From PALSA-660 sp963726435 (GTDB lineage: Bacteria; Actinomycetota; Coriobacteriia; Anaerosomatales; PALSA-660): a DNA stretch of 64,000 nt. The DNA lies in assembly GCA_963726435.1 (NCBI GenBank), contig CAVSCJ010000006.1:186001-250000 (forward strand), given 5' to 3'. The notes beneath the pieces are model-generated. The model worked only from the letters and a program-made list of their open reading frames with translations. It was not told the DNA's origin and made no database searches. A program made the translations under genes and the position numbers. Of this stretch, positions 1 to 8,593 are shown piece by piece; the first letter of the stretch is position 1; each line of letters starts with the position of its first letter.

Positions 1-431
1 CTGCGTGCCGGTGGTCCTTGTAGCGCCAGGTCACCCACGGGCCGTCGCTGTCGTGCACGCGGGCTGGCGCGGCGCTTTGAACAGGGATAGCCGGAGAGGC
101 CGCCCGAAGACTCGCGGCCGCGACAGGGCACGGCACCGACCAGCTGGTCGCCTACTTGGGTCCCCACATCGGGCAGTGCCACTACGAAGTTGGGGACCAG
201 ATCCTGTCGCAATTCGCCGAGGCGTTTGGTAGTATTGCCGCGGCCCGGGGCCGTTTGGACCTGGGCGCTGTTGTGTCACAGAGCCTGAATGGGGTCGGTG
301 TGCCGTTCTCGTCTCAGGTCCGCAGCTCCCTGTGTACGGCAGAGCGGACCGATGCGTTCTTCTCCCATCGCGCCGAAGGCCCCACGGGGCGCCACGGCGC
401 GGTCGCGTGCATTCTCGGGGGTTCGCTGTGA
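1..431 (+). CDS. pgeF: PgeF-type laccase-domain protein, 3' part, frameshifted
   Basis: Polyphenol oxidase/laccase-domain family (YfiH/PgeF, a purine nucleoside phosphorylase-like peptidoglycan editing factor). The 5' end lies outside the window. Bases 2-80 encode the HAGWRG motif typical of the family. Reading then continues one frame over from about base 81, with GPHIGQCHYEVG, SSLCTAERTDAFFSHR and GRHGA, all characteristic of the C-terminal half. The two halves join if one base is removed near 76-84, so the lesion is a single-base insertion. Its stop codon overlaps the GTG start of pstS (GTGA). Family identity is secure; whether the frameshift is real or a consensus error cannot be decided here. 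Confidence 0.8.
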
Positions 432-1267
432 GTCTGCGGCGTCCTGTGGCGTCGGCCCTGCTCGCCGCAGTCGCGTTCGGCGCGATCGCGCTCTCGGGAT
501 GCGCGAGGCAAGAGGGCGCGTCCCAGACCAGCCTGCTCGTGACGGGATCGACGACAGTCCTGCCGATAGCTGAGGTGGCAGCCGAGGATTTCGACGCCGC
601 CAACCCCGGCAAACGCGTGCTGGCAATGGGCAATGGCTCGTCCGAGGGCATCCTCGCGGTCAGCAACGGCTCGGCCGGCATAGGCACGTCCTCTCGCGAT
701 CTGAAGCCCGAGGAGGCAGGACTCGGGCTCGTCGACTGGCCCATCGCTCGCGACGCCATCGCGGTGATCGTCAACCCTTCAAACCCCGTCGCCGCGCTCA
801 CAACGAGCCAGGTCGCCCAGATATTCGAGGGGAAGATCACCAACTGGAATCAGGTCGGAGGGCCGGATCTTGGCATAGGACTCGTGAACCGCGACGAGGC
901 CTCCGGGACTCGAGAGGCCTTCTCAAAGATCGTCTTGAAGGGTGCGGATTTCGACCCGGCCGCGGCCGTCCTGTCGGGCACCGGACAGGTCCGATTCGTG
1001 GTCGCCCAATCGTCGGGGGCGGTCGGCTACATCTCCCTCGGGTTCGTGGACAAGTCCGTCAAGGCGTTGGCGGTGGACGGCATCGCCCCGACAGGAGCGA
1101 CAGTCGCTGACGGCACCTACCCCGTGTCCCGAGTGCTCCACTTCTTCACCAAGGGCCAGCCGATCGGCCTGACGAAGGCCTACATCGACTACGTCCTCTC
1201 CCCCGAGATCCAAGAGACCGTCGTGCGCGACGCGGGGTTCCTTCCGATCAAGGAAGGGAGCCAGTGA
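428..1267 (+). CDS. pstS: Phosphate ABC transporter substrate-binding lipoprotein PstS
   Basis: Periplasmic-type phosphate-binding protein that delivers phosphate to PstCA. The GTG start at 428 overlaps the preceding stop and gives a 279-residue protein with a short basic N-terminus, a hydrophobic stretch and an LSGC lipobox at about residues 22-25, so it should be lipid-anchored. The mature part begins with LLVTGSTTVLPI, the phosphate-contacting signature of PBP-like PstS proteins, and contains RDEASGTREAF, a second conserved ligand-binding loop. An ATG farther upstream would lose the signal peptide, so GTG 428 is preferred. First gene of pstSCAB. I saw no clear Pho-box upstream. Confidence 0.93.
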   Translation: MSLRRPVASALLAAVAFGAIALSGCARQEGASQTSLLVTGSTTVLPIAEVAAEDFDAANPGKRVLAMGNGSSEGILAVSNGSAGIGTSSRDLKPEEAGLGLVDWPIARDAIAVIVNPSNPVAALTTSQVAQIFEGKITNWNQVGGPDLGIGLVNRDEASGTREAFSKIVLKGADFDPAAAVLSGTGQVRFVVAQSSGAVGYISLGFVDKSVKALAVDGIAPTGATVADGTYPVSRVLHFFTKGQPIGLTKAYIDYVLSPEIQETVVRDAGFLPIKEGSQ

Positions 1268-1268
1268 C

Positions 1269-2249
1269 GTGACGGCCGAGAGAGACTCCCGGGCGAATGC
1301 GTCCGCTCCCGAGATGTGCGTGGACGATCCCGCCGACGCCGCCAACGCCCCGCGCCCCCGCTCTGACCGGGGCCTGACGACGATCTCCAAGGCGACCTAC
1401 CTCAAGGAGGCCCTGCTCAAGAACCTCTTCCTGCTGTGCGCGTTCGTGGCAGTGGCAGGAGTGGGGCTGATCTTCCTCTTCGTCGGGCTCAAGGGCTGGC
1501 CCATCTTCGCGAAGGTCGGCCTCTGGGAGTTCCTGAGTGGAGCGAAGTGGTTCCCGACCAAGGGGTTCTTCGGGATCCTGCCGCTCATCGTCAACTCCAT
1601 GCTCGCCATGGCCGGCGCTCTCGCCATCGGAGCGCCGCTGGCGATAGGTACGGCGGTGTTCCTGTCCGAGGTCGCCAGCCCCCGCGTGCGCGAGTTGGTG
1701 CGCCCCGCGGTCGAACTGCTCGCCGGCATCCCGTCGGTCGTGTACGGCTTCTTCGGGCTCGTGCTGCTGCGACCCATCGTCGCGCAGGTCTTCGGCGGAC
1801 TGGGGTTCGGCCTCTTCACGGTGTGGCTGATCCTCGCCGTGATGATCCTGCCCACGATCGCCGCGCTCACCGAGGACGCTCTGCGCTCGGTCCCGGAGGG
1901 CATCCGTGAAGCGTCCTACGCGATGGGCGCCACCAAGTGGCAGACGATCTCGCGCGTGCTGCTGCCGGCCGCCAAGATCGGGATCATCGACGCGATCATC
2001 TTGGGAATGGGCCGCGCCATCGGCGAGACAATGGCAGTGGTGATGGTCGCGGGCAACGCGCGAGTGATCCCCGAGGGCATCTTCAAGCCGTTCCTGACGC
2101 TGACCACCGTGATCGTCATGGACATGCCCTACGCCGCCGGTGACCACCGGACGGCGCTCTTCGGCGTCGCCATCGTCCTCTTCATCATCTCGATGATCTT
2201 CGTGGCCGCGATCCGCGTGATCTCGAGGTTCGGCAAGGAGATGAGCTAG
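1269..2249 (+). CDS. pstC: Phosphate ABC transporter permease PstC
   Basis: Inner-membrane permease of the high-affinity phosphate importer, 326 residues. The N-terminus (about 50 residues) is charged and cytoplasmic. The first membrane helix is near residues 53-75, and further hydrophobic segments follow to the C-terminus. The EAA-loop region reads REASYAMGATKWQTISRVLLPAAKIGI, the ATPase contact site of MetI-type permeases. The GTG start lies one base after the pstS stop. The first permease in a Pst operon with this length and soluble N-terminus fits PstC rather than PstA. Confidence 0.92.
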   Translation: MTAERDSRANASAPEMCVDDPADAANAPRPRSDRGLTTISKATYLKEALLKNLFLLCAFVAVAGVGLIFLFVGLKGWPIFAKVGLWEFLSGAKWFPTKGFFGILPLIVNSMLAMAGALAIGAPLAIGTAVFLSEVASPRVRELVRPAVELLAGIPSVVYGFFGLVLLRPIVAQVFGGLGFGLFTVWLILAVMILPTIAALTEDALRSVPEGIREASYAMGATKWQTISRVLLPAAKIGIIDAIILGMGRAIGETMAVVMVAGNARVIPEGIFKPFLTLTTVIVMDMPYAAGDHRTALFGVAIVLFIISMIFVAAIRVISRFGKEMS

Positions 2250-2251
2250 GA

Positions 2252-3100
2252 GTGCAGTCCCGCGAGCGCATGGACAAGCGCGTGACCAACAAGCTGGCGC
2301 TCGGCGTGATCTGGCTGACCGCCATAGCCACCGTGGGAGCACTCGGTACCATCCTGCTGTACGTGATCGTCAACGGGATCGGGCAACTGACCCCCGCGTT
2401 CATATTCACGTGGCCGCACGGCGTCAATATGGAGGGCGGCATATGGCCGACCATCCAGGCGACCGTCTACGTCACCGCACTCGCGATGCTCATCACCACG
2501 CCGATCGCGGTCCTTGCTGCGGTGTACCTGGCCGAATACGCGGTGCAGGGTCGCCTCGTATCCACGATCCGGTTCGCCGCCGACTCGCTGGCGAGCGTGC
2601 CCTCGATCGTCATGGGGCTCTTCGGGGTCGCGGCGTTCGTCGAGGGGATCGGGATGCCATTCTCGGTCCTCGCGGCTGCCCTGGCCCTCGCGTTCCTCCT
2701 GCTTCCGATCATCGTGCGCGCCACTGAAGAGGCGATCAGGGCCGTCCCCAAGTACATCCGGTGGGGTTCCTACGGCCTCGGTGCCTCCAAGTGGCAGACG
2801 GTGTCGCGCATCGTCATTCCGTCCGCAATGCCGCGGATCATCACGGGCGTCATCCTCGCCGCGGGGCGCGCTGCCGGTGAGACCGCCGTCGTCATCTACA
2901 CGATGGGCACCGTGATCAACGCGCCCGTCTCTCCGCTCGACCCCGGCCGCACGATGCCCGTGAACCTGATGCTCATGGCGCAAGAGGGGATCAACATGCC
3001 CTCGGCGTACGGCACGGCTCTGCTGCTCGTACTCATGGTGCTCGGATTCAACCTCACCGCCCGGTACATCGGACGCAGGAACAGGAGGATGCAGGGATGA
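2252..3100 (+). CDS. pstA: Phosphate ABC transporter permease PstA
   Basis: Second membrane subunit of the Pst importer, 282 residues from GTG 2252, with an alternative ATG at 2270 that shortens it by six residues. It has about six hydrophobic segments and an EAA loop (RWGSYGLGASKWQTVSRIVIPSAM) matching that of PstC. The conserved GRAAGETA sequence precedes the fifth helix. It starts three bases after pstC and its stop overlaps pstB (ATGA), implying translational coupling. Confidence 0.92.
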   Translation: MQSRERMDKRVTNKLALGVIWLTAIATVGALGTILLYVIVNGIGQLTPAFIFTWPHGVNMEGGIWPTIQATVYVTALAMLITTPIAVLAAVYLAEYAVQGRLVSTIRFAADSLASVPSIVMGLFGVAAFVEGIGMPFSVLAAALALAFLLLPIIVRATEEAIRAVPKYIRWGSYGLGASKWQTVSRIVIPSAMPRIITGVILAAGRAAGETAVVIYTMGTVINAPVSPLDPGRTMPVNLMLMAQEGINMPSAYGTALLLVLMVLGFNLTARYIGRRNRRMQG

Positions 3101-3927
3101 GCGAAGCGCTCGCCTCGCATTTCGTGGCTCCGGGTCAGGGCCCGGCTTTCGATCACGGCGACAAGTTCAAGGTGGAGAAGCTGGACTTCTTCTACGGGGA
3201 CTTCAACGCCCTGACGGACATCACGGTGAGCATAAAGCGGCATGCCGTGACCGCATTCATCGGCCCGTCGGGATGCGGCAAATCCACGTTCCTTCGCTGC
3301 CTCAACCGCATGAACGACTTGATCCCGGGCACCCGTGTGGAGGGGAAGATCACCCTCGACGATCAAGATGTCTACGGTCCCGGCGTCGACCCGGTCGACC
3401 TTCGCAGGAGGGTCGGCATGATCTTCCAGCAGCCGAACCCGTTCCCGATGTCCATCTACGACAACGTCGCCTACGGTCCGAAGTTGCACGGGGTCCGCAA
3501 GAAGAGCGAACTCGACGGGATCGTCGAGGAGTCCCTCAAGCGCGCAAACGTGTGGAAAGAGGTCAAGGACATCATGGGCAGGGGAGGCCTCACCCTCTCC
3601 GGCGGGCAGCAGCAGCGGCTATGCATCGCGCGAGTCCTGGCCGTCGAGCCTGAGGTGCTGCTCATGGACGAGCCTTGCTCGGCCATCGACCCGACCTCGG
3701 TCCAAAAGGTCGAGGACCTGATGGCGGAACTGAAGGACCGCATCACGATCGTGATCGTCACACACAACATGCAGCAGGCAGCGCGTGTCTCCGACTACAC
3801 CGCCTTCTTCTTGCAGGAGGGCGCCGGAGAGCCTGCGCACCTCATCGAATACGACCGCACGGCATCGCTGTTCACCGCCCCGAAGGACCGGCGGACTGAG
3901 GACTACATCACCGGGCGGTTCGGATAG
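3097..3927 (+). CDS. pstB: Phosphate ABC transporter ATPase PstB
   Basis: ATP-hydrolysing subunit of the phosphate importer, 276 residues, usual length for PstB with a slightly long N-terminus. Walker A GPSGCGKST is at residues 56-64, followed by the PstB-specific FLRCLNRMNDLIPG. The Q-loop is in IFQQPNPFPMSIYDNVAYG, the ABC signature is LSGGQQQRLCIARVLA, Walker B is LLMDEPCSAIDP and the switch His is in VTHNMQQA. These are diagnostic for PstB and not for amino-acid transporters. It overlaps pstA by four bases. About 200 non-coding bases separate it from phoU. Confidence 0.96.
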   Translation: MSEALASHFVAPGQGPAFDHGDKFKVEKLDFFYGDFNALTDITVSIKRHAVTAFIGPSGCGKSTFLRCLNRMNDLIPGTRVEGKITLDDQDVYGPGVDPVDLRRRVGMIFQQPNPFPMSIYDNVAYGPKLHGVRKKSELDGIVEESLKRANVWKEVKDIMGRGGLTLSGGQQQRLCIARVLAVEPEVLLMDEPCSAIDPTSVQKVEDLMAELKDRITIVIVTHNMQQAARVSDYTAFFLQEGAGEPAHLIEYDRTASLFTAPKDRRTEDYITGRFG

Positions 3928-4135
3928 GCCAGCGGTCCGGGAGGGCGGCCGCGCAACTGTCTGAGCATCGAGTCAAGGTCTAGGCTATGGCCGTCACAAC
4001 AGAGTCACACGGAAGCAACCTGCCGGGCACGGATCCGACTGGTCGTGGAGTAAGATTGCGGGGATCCCGAGTCGGTGGCCGACCCGCTGCGAAGGGTACG
4101 GGCGCACGGCGCGCGAGCTGTGGCGAAGGAAGGTC

Positions 4136-4810
4136 GTGAGCACGATGCGCGAAGGCTTCAGGCAGGAACTCAAGGCTCTCAAGGCCGAGGTTCTCGCGAT
4201 CGGCAGCCGTTGCGTCGAACAGACGACCCTGAGTGTTCAGGCGCTGATCGAGGGTGACGTGGAGCTCGCTCAGCGGGTCATCGACACCGACGACGAGATC
4301 GATCACCGCACAATGGCGCTCGAGGAGGCGACGCTCGAGGTCATGGCGACCCAGTTCCCTGTAGCTCGAGACCTGCGGCTCCTTCACTCACTCACGTACG
4401 TTGCGTGGCATATGGAGCGGATGGGTGATCTCGCGGTCAACATCGCGAAGGCGGCGCTCCGGACGGCGGGCCGGAGGGGACCGCAGACGCTCTACGACCT
4501 CATCCAGGCGCAGGGCAACCTCGTGCATCGGGTCCTCGACGCGTGCATCGAGTCTCTCCAGAACAACGACCTCGAGATGGCGCAGAAGCTCCAGGAACTG
4601 GACGAGCCCATCGACCACCTCTACAAGCAGTTCTTCCGGGAGTTGGCGCGCCTGACCGACGAGGAGGACATCGAGTGGGCATCATCGATGGTCCTCGCTG
4701 CCCGCTACCTCGAGCGGATCGCCGACAACGCCGTCGACATAGGCGAGCGGGTACGGTACATGATGACCGGTACGTTCGAGGCCCCGCCGGAACCTCCGGC
4801 CGCCGGGTAG
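4136..4810 (+). CDS. phoU: Phosphate signalling accessory protein PhoU
   Basis: PhoU couples Pst transport to a PhoR-type kinase and restrains phosphate uptake. The 224-residue length is standard, with two tandem three-helix PhoU repeats. Each has the metal-binding signature: DEEIDHR-like (TDDEIDHRTM, first half) and LDEPIDHLYKQFFREL (second half), and SSMVLAARYLERIADNAVDIGERV is the classical C-terminal PhoU motif. The GTG start at 4136 is preceded by GAAGGAAGG, a strong ribosome binding site. The 208-base gap after pstB may hold its own promoter (a TAAGAT hexamer lies at 4051-4056), but no good -35 is visible. Confidence 0.94.
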   Translation: MSTMREGFRQELKALKAEVLAIGSRCVEQTTLSVQALIEGDVELAQRVIDTDDEIDHRTMALEEATLEVMATQFPVARDLRLLHSLTYVAWHMERMGDLAVNIAKAALRTAGRRGPQTLYDLIQAQGNLVHRVLDACIESLQNNDLEMAQKLQELDEPIDHLYKQFFRELARLTDEEDIEWASSMVLAARYLERIADNAVDIGERVRYMMTGTFEAPPEPPAAG

Positions 4811-4817
4811 ACCTGGG

Positions 4818-5495
4818 ATGAGCGCCGTCGCGGAGCGATACCGCAAGGTGCTCCGCGCGATCGCAGATGCGGCCGATGTGGCCGGGCGCGATCCCGCGGA
4901 GGTGAGCCTTGTGGCGGTCACCAAGAACGTCGGGATCTCCGAGGTATCGCAGGCCATAGCCGCAGGCATGCACGAGTTCGGCGAGAACCGTGCCCAGGAG
5001 TTCGTCGGCAAGCAGGCACTCTTCCCGCACGAGACCTGGCACTTCATCGGCACCCTGCAATCCAATAAGGTCAAGCAGGTGGTCGGTCGCGCCGCGCTGA
5101 TCCACAGCGTCGATTCCCTCGGGCTCCTGGACACGATCGACCGTCGGGCGCGCGAGCAGGGGCTGGTGCAGCCGGTGATGCTGGAGGTCAACGTCTCGGG
5201 CGAGCGCACCAAACATGGGATGACGTACGACGAGGCAGAGGAGGCCGTCCGGCGTGCTCGTGAGCTGCCCGGGATCGCGATTCGCGGGCTGATGACGATG
5301 GCGCCCCTGGGCCGGCCGGAGTCGACGCGCAGGGTGTTCCGCGAGTGTGGCCACTGGATGGGCCGCCTGCAGTCACTTCATTGCGATGCCGTCGAACTGA
5401 CCGAACTGAGCATGGGGATGTCGAATGATTTCCCCGTGGCGATAGAGGAAGGCGCTACAATCGTTCGCGTGGGCAGAGCCCTTTTCGGACGGTAG
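4818..5495 (+). CDS. yggS: YggS-family PLP homeostasis protein
   Basis: Pyridoxal-phosphate-binding protein of the YggS/PROSC family, involved in PLP and amino-acid homeostasis without a known catalytic reaction. The 225 residues form one alanine-racemase-like barrel. LVAVTKN near the N-terminus carries the PLP-binding lysine, GENRAQEF and WHFIGTLQSNK are family signatures, and LSMGMSNDFPVAIEEGATIVRVGRALFG is the conserved C-terminal phosphate-binding region. It follows phoU by seven bases and precedes sepF, as in actinobacterial and Firmicute cell-division clusters. Confidence 0.93.
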   Translation: MSAVAERYRKVLRAIADAADVAGRDPAEVSLVAVTKNVGISEVSQAIAAGMHEFGENRAQEFVGKQALFPHETWHFIGTLQSNKVKQVVGRAALIHSVDSLGLLDTIDRRAREQGLVQPVMLEVNVSGERTKHGMTYDEAEEAVRRARELPGIAIRGLMTMAPLGRPESTRRVFRECGHWMGRLQSLHCDAVELTELSMGMSNDFPVAIEEGATIVRVGRALFGR

Positions 5496-5520
5496 TCCCG
5501 CATCTCGTGCGCGGACGGGG

Positions 5521-6084
5521 ATGAGTCAGGAGACAAGCCCGATGGGTTTCATGCACCGAGTCAAGGTGATGCTCGGACTGGCCGACGAGTACGACGAGGA
5601 GTACGACGACGGCTACGGTCCCGCGGACTACGACGAGGACGAGGGAGACTCCGACTACGAGGAGCCCCAGGCGCCGACCTACACGTCACCCTACGGATCG
5701 GAGCCCCTGTCGGTGCGCCGCGTCAGGCGCGAACCGGACGTAGCTCGGGCCCGGGATGCGACACCGCTGCGCGCGGTGCCGAGCCCGGCGGATCGTGCCG
5801 TGGCCCCGCAGGTCAAGATCCACACGATAGAGCCCCGCAACTTCGCTGAAGCCCAGTCAATAGCGGACAAGTTCAAAGCCGGTCAGCCGGTAATAGTGAA
5901 TCTCCTGGGCACGGATGCGGAGCTGTGCAGGAAGCTGCTGGACTTCGCCGCCGGTCTGACCTATGGGCTGGACGGAAGCATCCAGAAGGTCTCGGACAAG
6001 GTGTACATGCTATCGCCGCGCAACGTCGATGTCTCCGTCGGCGACCGCGTCCGGTCTCACGGCACGACCGTCTTCGGCGAGTAG
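5521..6084 (+). CDS. sepF: Cell division protein SepF
   Basis: SepF anchors FtsZ to the membrane and helps septum assembly. The 187-residue protein has an N-terminal membrane-targeting segment (GFMHRVKVMLGLADEY), a long acidic linker rich in Asp, Glu and Tyr (about residues 20-60), and a C-terminal SepF domain with IEPRNFAEAQSIADKFKAGQPVIVNL and LLDFAAGLTYGLDGSIQKVSDKVYMLSPRNVDVS. ATG 5521 follows a GC-rich leader with CGGGG close by. Position between yggS and proC/yggT/divIVA is the classic arrangement. Confidence 0.95.
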   Translation: MSQETSPMGFMHRVKVMLGLADEYDEEYDDGYGPADYDEDEGDSDYEEPQAPTYTSPYGSEPLSVRRVRREPDVARARDATPLRAVPSPADRAVAPQVKIHTIEPRNFAEAQSIADKFKAGQPVIVNLLGTDAELCRKLLDFAAGLTYGLDGSIQKVSDKVYMLSPRNVDVSVGDRVRSHGTTVFGE

Positions 6085-6093
6085 GGCGCGGTC

Positions 6094-6906
6094 GTGGACC
6101 CCGCCGTCAGGCGGCTCGCCGTCGTCGGTGGCGGCCGGATGGGAGAGGCGATCGTCGCCGGTCTGGTCGGCTCCGGATCCCTGAAGGCGTCGCAGATAGT
6201 GGTCGCAGAGCCCTCGCACGCCCGCCGTGAGAAGCTGGCTTCCGCCTACGGCGTCTCGACCGTCTCGGACGGATCGGAGGCGGTGGCCGGCGCGGACACC
6301 GTGGTGATCGCTGTCAAGCCTCAGGTCGTCGAACCCGTCGTGACTGCGCTGGCGCCGTGCTTGGCGGATGCTCTCGTGATCAGCATCGCCGCAGGCGTGA
6401 CCTGCGCGCGCCTCGAGTCGTTGCTGCCGGCCGGGACGCCGCTCGTCCGTGTCATGCCCAACACGCCCGCGCTGGTCGGAGCGGGGATGAGCGTAGTCAG
6501 CGGGGGGGCCGAGGCCACTCCCGAGCAGATCGCGCTGGTCGCGGACCTGTTCGGATGCGTCGGCGAGGTCGTCGTCCTCGACGAACACCTGCTGGACGCG
6601 TGTACCGCGATATCCGGGTGCGGCCCCGCGTACATGGCGCTGGTCGTCGACGCGCTCGCCGACGCGGGCGAGTGCGAAGGGCTGCCCCGAGAGATCGCTC
6701 AGATGCTCGCTCTGGCGACGATGCGCGGAACGGTCGAGCTGATCGAGAAGACGGGCGAGACTCCCGAGGCGATCATCGACGCTGTCTCGAGTCCGGGAGG
6801 CGCCACGATAGCGGCGATGGGCGAGCTCAACGGGCACGGCGTGCCAGCCGCCTTCGCGGCCGCTGTGCGTGCCGCCAGCGTCCGCTCGCACGAGTTGGGG
6901 CGGTAG
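6094..6906 (+). CDS. proC: Pyrroline-5-carboxylate reductase
   Basis: Catalyses the last step of proline synthesis, reducing pyrroline-5-carboxylate with NAD(P)H. 270 residues from a GTG start. The N-terminal Rossmann motif is VVGGGRMGEAIVAGL (about residues 8-22), followed by VIAVKPQVV and RVMPNTPALVGAGM. The C-terminal dimerisation domain has AISGCGPAYMALVVDALADAG and SSPGGATIAAMGEL, both family hallmarks. Ten bases downstream of sepF and four before yggT, so cotranscription is likely. proC sits in this cluster in several actinobacteria and Firmicutes. Confidence 0.95.
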   Translation: MDPAVRRLAVVGGGRMGEAIVAGLVGSGSLKASQIVVAEPSHARREKLASAYGVSTVSDGSEAVAGADTVVIAVKPQVVEPVVTALAPCLADALVISIAAGVTCARLESLLPAGTPLVRVMPNTPALVGAGMSVVSGGAEATPEQIALVADLFGCVGEVVVLDEHLLDACTAISGCGPAYMALVVDALADAGECEGLPREIAQMLALATMRGTVELIEKTGETPEAIIDAVSSPGGATIAAMGELNGHGVPAAFAAAVRAASVRSHELGR

Positions 6907-6909
6907 GGA

Positions 6910-7176
6910 GTGGGCGGCCTGGTCGCATCACTACTGGAGCTCTACGGATGGCTCATCCTCACCTACATCGTCCTTAGTTGGGTCGTTGCCGCCACTGAGT
7001 CCGGGCTGATCGCCGACATCTACCGCTTGCTCCGAGGCGTCTGCGAGCCCTATATCGGGCTGTTCCGCCGAGTGCTCCCTGTAGTCGCGGTCGGACGGGG
7101 AGGCCTCGATATGGCCCCTCTCGTCGCCTGGCTGGTTCTGCAGGTCGTAGCTTCGTTCGCACGGAGGCTGGGCTGA
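6910..7176 (+). CDS. yggT: YggT family membrane protein
   Basis: Small integral membrane protein of 88 residues and unknown exact role, commonly placed between sepF and divIVA. There are two hydrophobic spans (about residues 5-27 and 66-84) separated by the conserved YRLLRGVCEPYIGLFRRVLP loop, which matches the family's (E)P(Y/L)L..(I/F)RR.(L/I)P pattern. The GTG start is three bases after the proC stop. Confidence 0.88.
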   Translation: MGGLVASLLELYGWLILTYIVLSWVVAATESGLIADIYRLLRGVCEPYIGLFRRVLPVVAVGRGGLDMAPLVAWLVLQVVASFARRLG

Positions 7177-7252
7177 GCCCGGCGTCTGCTATCGTGCAAG
7201 GCGCAAGGACTCGACGCACCGGGCGTGCGCATTCGAAAGGAATCGTCCCAAG

Positions 7253-7993
7253 ATGAAACTCACCCCCCTGGACATACACCACAAGGAGTTCCGTAACGCT
7301 CTGCGCGGCTACAACCCGGAGGAAGTCGACGACTTCCTCGACGAGGTGGCCGACGAGTTCGAGCGCCTGTTCAAGGAGAACATCGATCTGAGCGAGAAGC
7401 TCGAAGCCGCTACCGCCCGGGTGCGAGCATACGCGGATATGGAGCGCACTCTGCAGAACACGATGGTCGCGGCGCAGACGTCGGCCGACGACATCCGCGC
7501 GCGCGCCGAGGCGGATGCCGCGCGCCTGGTGACGGACGCGGAGTCCAAGTCGCAGGAGATCGTCTCCGCGGCCCTCGAGGACAAGCAGCGTTCGCAGTTC
7601 GAACTCACTCGCCTCAAGGAAGCCGAAGAGGAGTTCCGCGTACGCTTCCTGTCGATGCTTCGTGACTACATTGCCACCGTCGAGGAGCCCGCTTCCAGTG
7701 CTCTCGCGACCGGATCGTTCGCGATGCCCGAGCCGGTCGCGGCTGTGGCGGATGCGGAACCCGAGCCCGAGCCTGAAGCCGAGGCGGCGTTCGAGTTCGA
7801 ACTCGAAGCAGAGGCCGAGGAGGAAGCGCCGGTGACCGGCAGGGTCAGCTCGCTCATCCTGGGTGAGGCCACGGCGCCCGTGCTGGACGACTCGGCGGTG
7901 CCGACTCTCGACGAGCTCGACGACTTCGCGCTCCCTCCGCGCGGGCCGATGGGCGAGCGCGACGAAGACGTGGACATCGAGGAGATCGACTAG
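7253..7993 (+). CDS. divIVA: DivIVA domain protein
   Basis: Polar/septal scaffold that binds curved membrane. 246 residues: the N-terminal DivIVA domain (LTPLDIHHKEFRNALRGYNPEEVDDFLDEV, residues 2-31) has the conserved F-x3-LRGY-x3-EVDxFL pattern. A coiled coil follows (about 32-135), then an acidic Ala/Glu-rich low-complexity tail (about 160-246). ATG 7253 follows AAAGGAATC, a usable ribosome binding site. The 76-base gap after yggT may include a promoter, though no convincing hexamers were found. Confidence 0.93.
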   Translation: MKLTPLDIHHKEFRNALRGYNPEEVDDFLDEVADEFERLFKENIDLSEKLEAATARVRAYADMERTLQNTMVAAQTSADDIRARAEADAARLVTDAESKSQEIVSAALEDKQRSQFELTRLKEAEEEFRVRFLSMLRDYIATVEEPASSALATGSFAMPEPVAAVADAEPEPEPEAEAAFEFELEAEAEEEAPVTGRVSSLILGEATAPVLDDSAVPTLDELDDFALPPRGPMGERDEDVDIEEID

Positions 7994-8003
7994 GACGGCG
8001 GGC

Positions 8004-8267
8004 GTGAGCGCCCGGATCACAGTACGCGTCACCCCCCGATCCAGCCGAGACGCCGTCGAGGCAGGAGAGGGGGGTGTTCTGTCGGTGAGGGTCACCGCGC
8101 CTCCCGACGACGGCAAGGCGAATGCGGCGGTCTGCCGCGTCGTCGCAGATGCGCTCGGCGTGCCGAAGAGCGGCGTCGCCGTGGTCCGCGGCCGCACGGC
8201 GAGGACCAAGACCCTGGAAGTGGCGGGGCTGGCGGACGACGAGGTCCGGCGGCTGCTCGCTCGTTGA
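8004..8267 (+). CDS. yggU: DUF167 (YggU) family protein
   Basis: Small protein of unknown function, 87 residues from GTG 8004. The family signature is present: ITVRVTPRSSRDAV near the N-terminus and VRVTAPPDDGKANAAVCRVVADALGVPKSGVAVVRGRTARTK, the invariant PP-x-GKAN-x3 stretch. The start was chosen because longer extensions into divIVA give unrelated sequence. Its stop codon overlaps the -35 box of the ileS promoter. Confidence 0.88.
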   Translation: MSARITVRVTPRSSRDAVEAGEGGVLSVRVTAPPDDGKANAAVCRVVADALGVPKSGVAVVRGRTARTKTLEVAGLADDEVRRLLAR

Positions 8268-8292
8268 CCCCCCACGCCGGCCGCGCTACCCT
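8264..8292 (+). promoter_or_regulatory. Promoter of the ileS T-box transcript
   Basis: TTGACC (8264-8269), a 17-base spacer and TACCCT (8287-8292) form a good housekeeping-sigma promoter. The -35 box overlaps the DUF167 stop codon. Transcription would start near 8299, at the head of the T-box leader. Confidence 0.7.
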
Positions 8293-8298
8293 TGGCTG

Positions 8299-8580
8299 CA
8301 TCGTTCCGGGCTTTGCGCCCGAGCGCACATGAGCAGGACGGCGACGACGAGGACGAAGTAGGGGCGGCCACCTTCGGCCACCAAGCGAGCGGGAGAGACG
8401 GTGAGAGTCCCGCGGCGGGTCCGCCTCCGAAGATCACCTCATCAGCCCCGGACCGATACGGCGCGAGTGCGCCGGGTAGGCTCCGGCGGGGTCCGCACCC
8501 CGTTATAGAACGCGGCCGAGTGGCGCGCAGGCTCCCGCGAGGACGGGACCGGCGCAAGCTGGGTGGTACCGCGGAGTGAC
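8299..8580 (+). promoter_or_regulatory. T-box leader, isoleucine-specific
   Basis: tRNA-sensing leader of ileS. The T-box consensus GGGTGGTACCGCGG is present at 8561-8574 and contains TGGT to pair with the uncharged tRNA NCCA end. The Stem I region includes GACGAAGTAG near 8350, GACGGTGAGAGTCCCG around 8397-8412, and GAAGATCACC at 8429-8438, where ATC (8433-8435) is the likely specifier codon for Ile, as expected upstream of ileS. Boundaries are approximate: the left end is set by the predicted transcription start. Uncharged tRNA-Ile should stabilise the antiterminator and permit ileS expression. Confidence 0.88.
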
Positions 8581-8593
8581 CGCCATCTTCGAG

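Noticed and set aside
3928..4135. Pho-box or small RNA between pstB and phoU
   Set aside because: Only a weak TAAGAT hexamer is visible; no repeat or hairpin supports a regulatory call.
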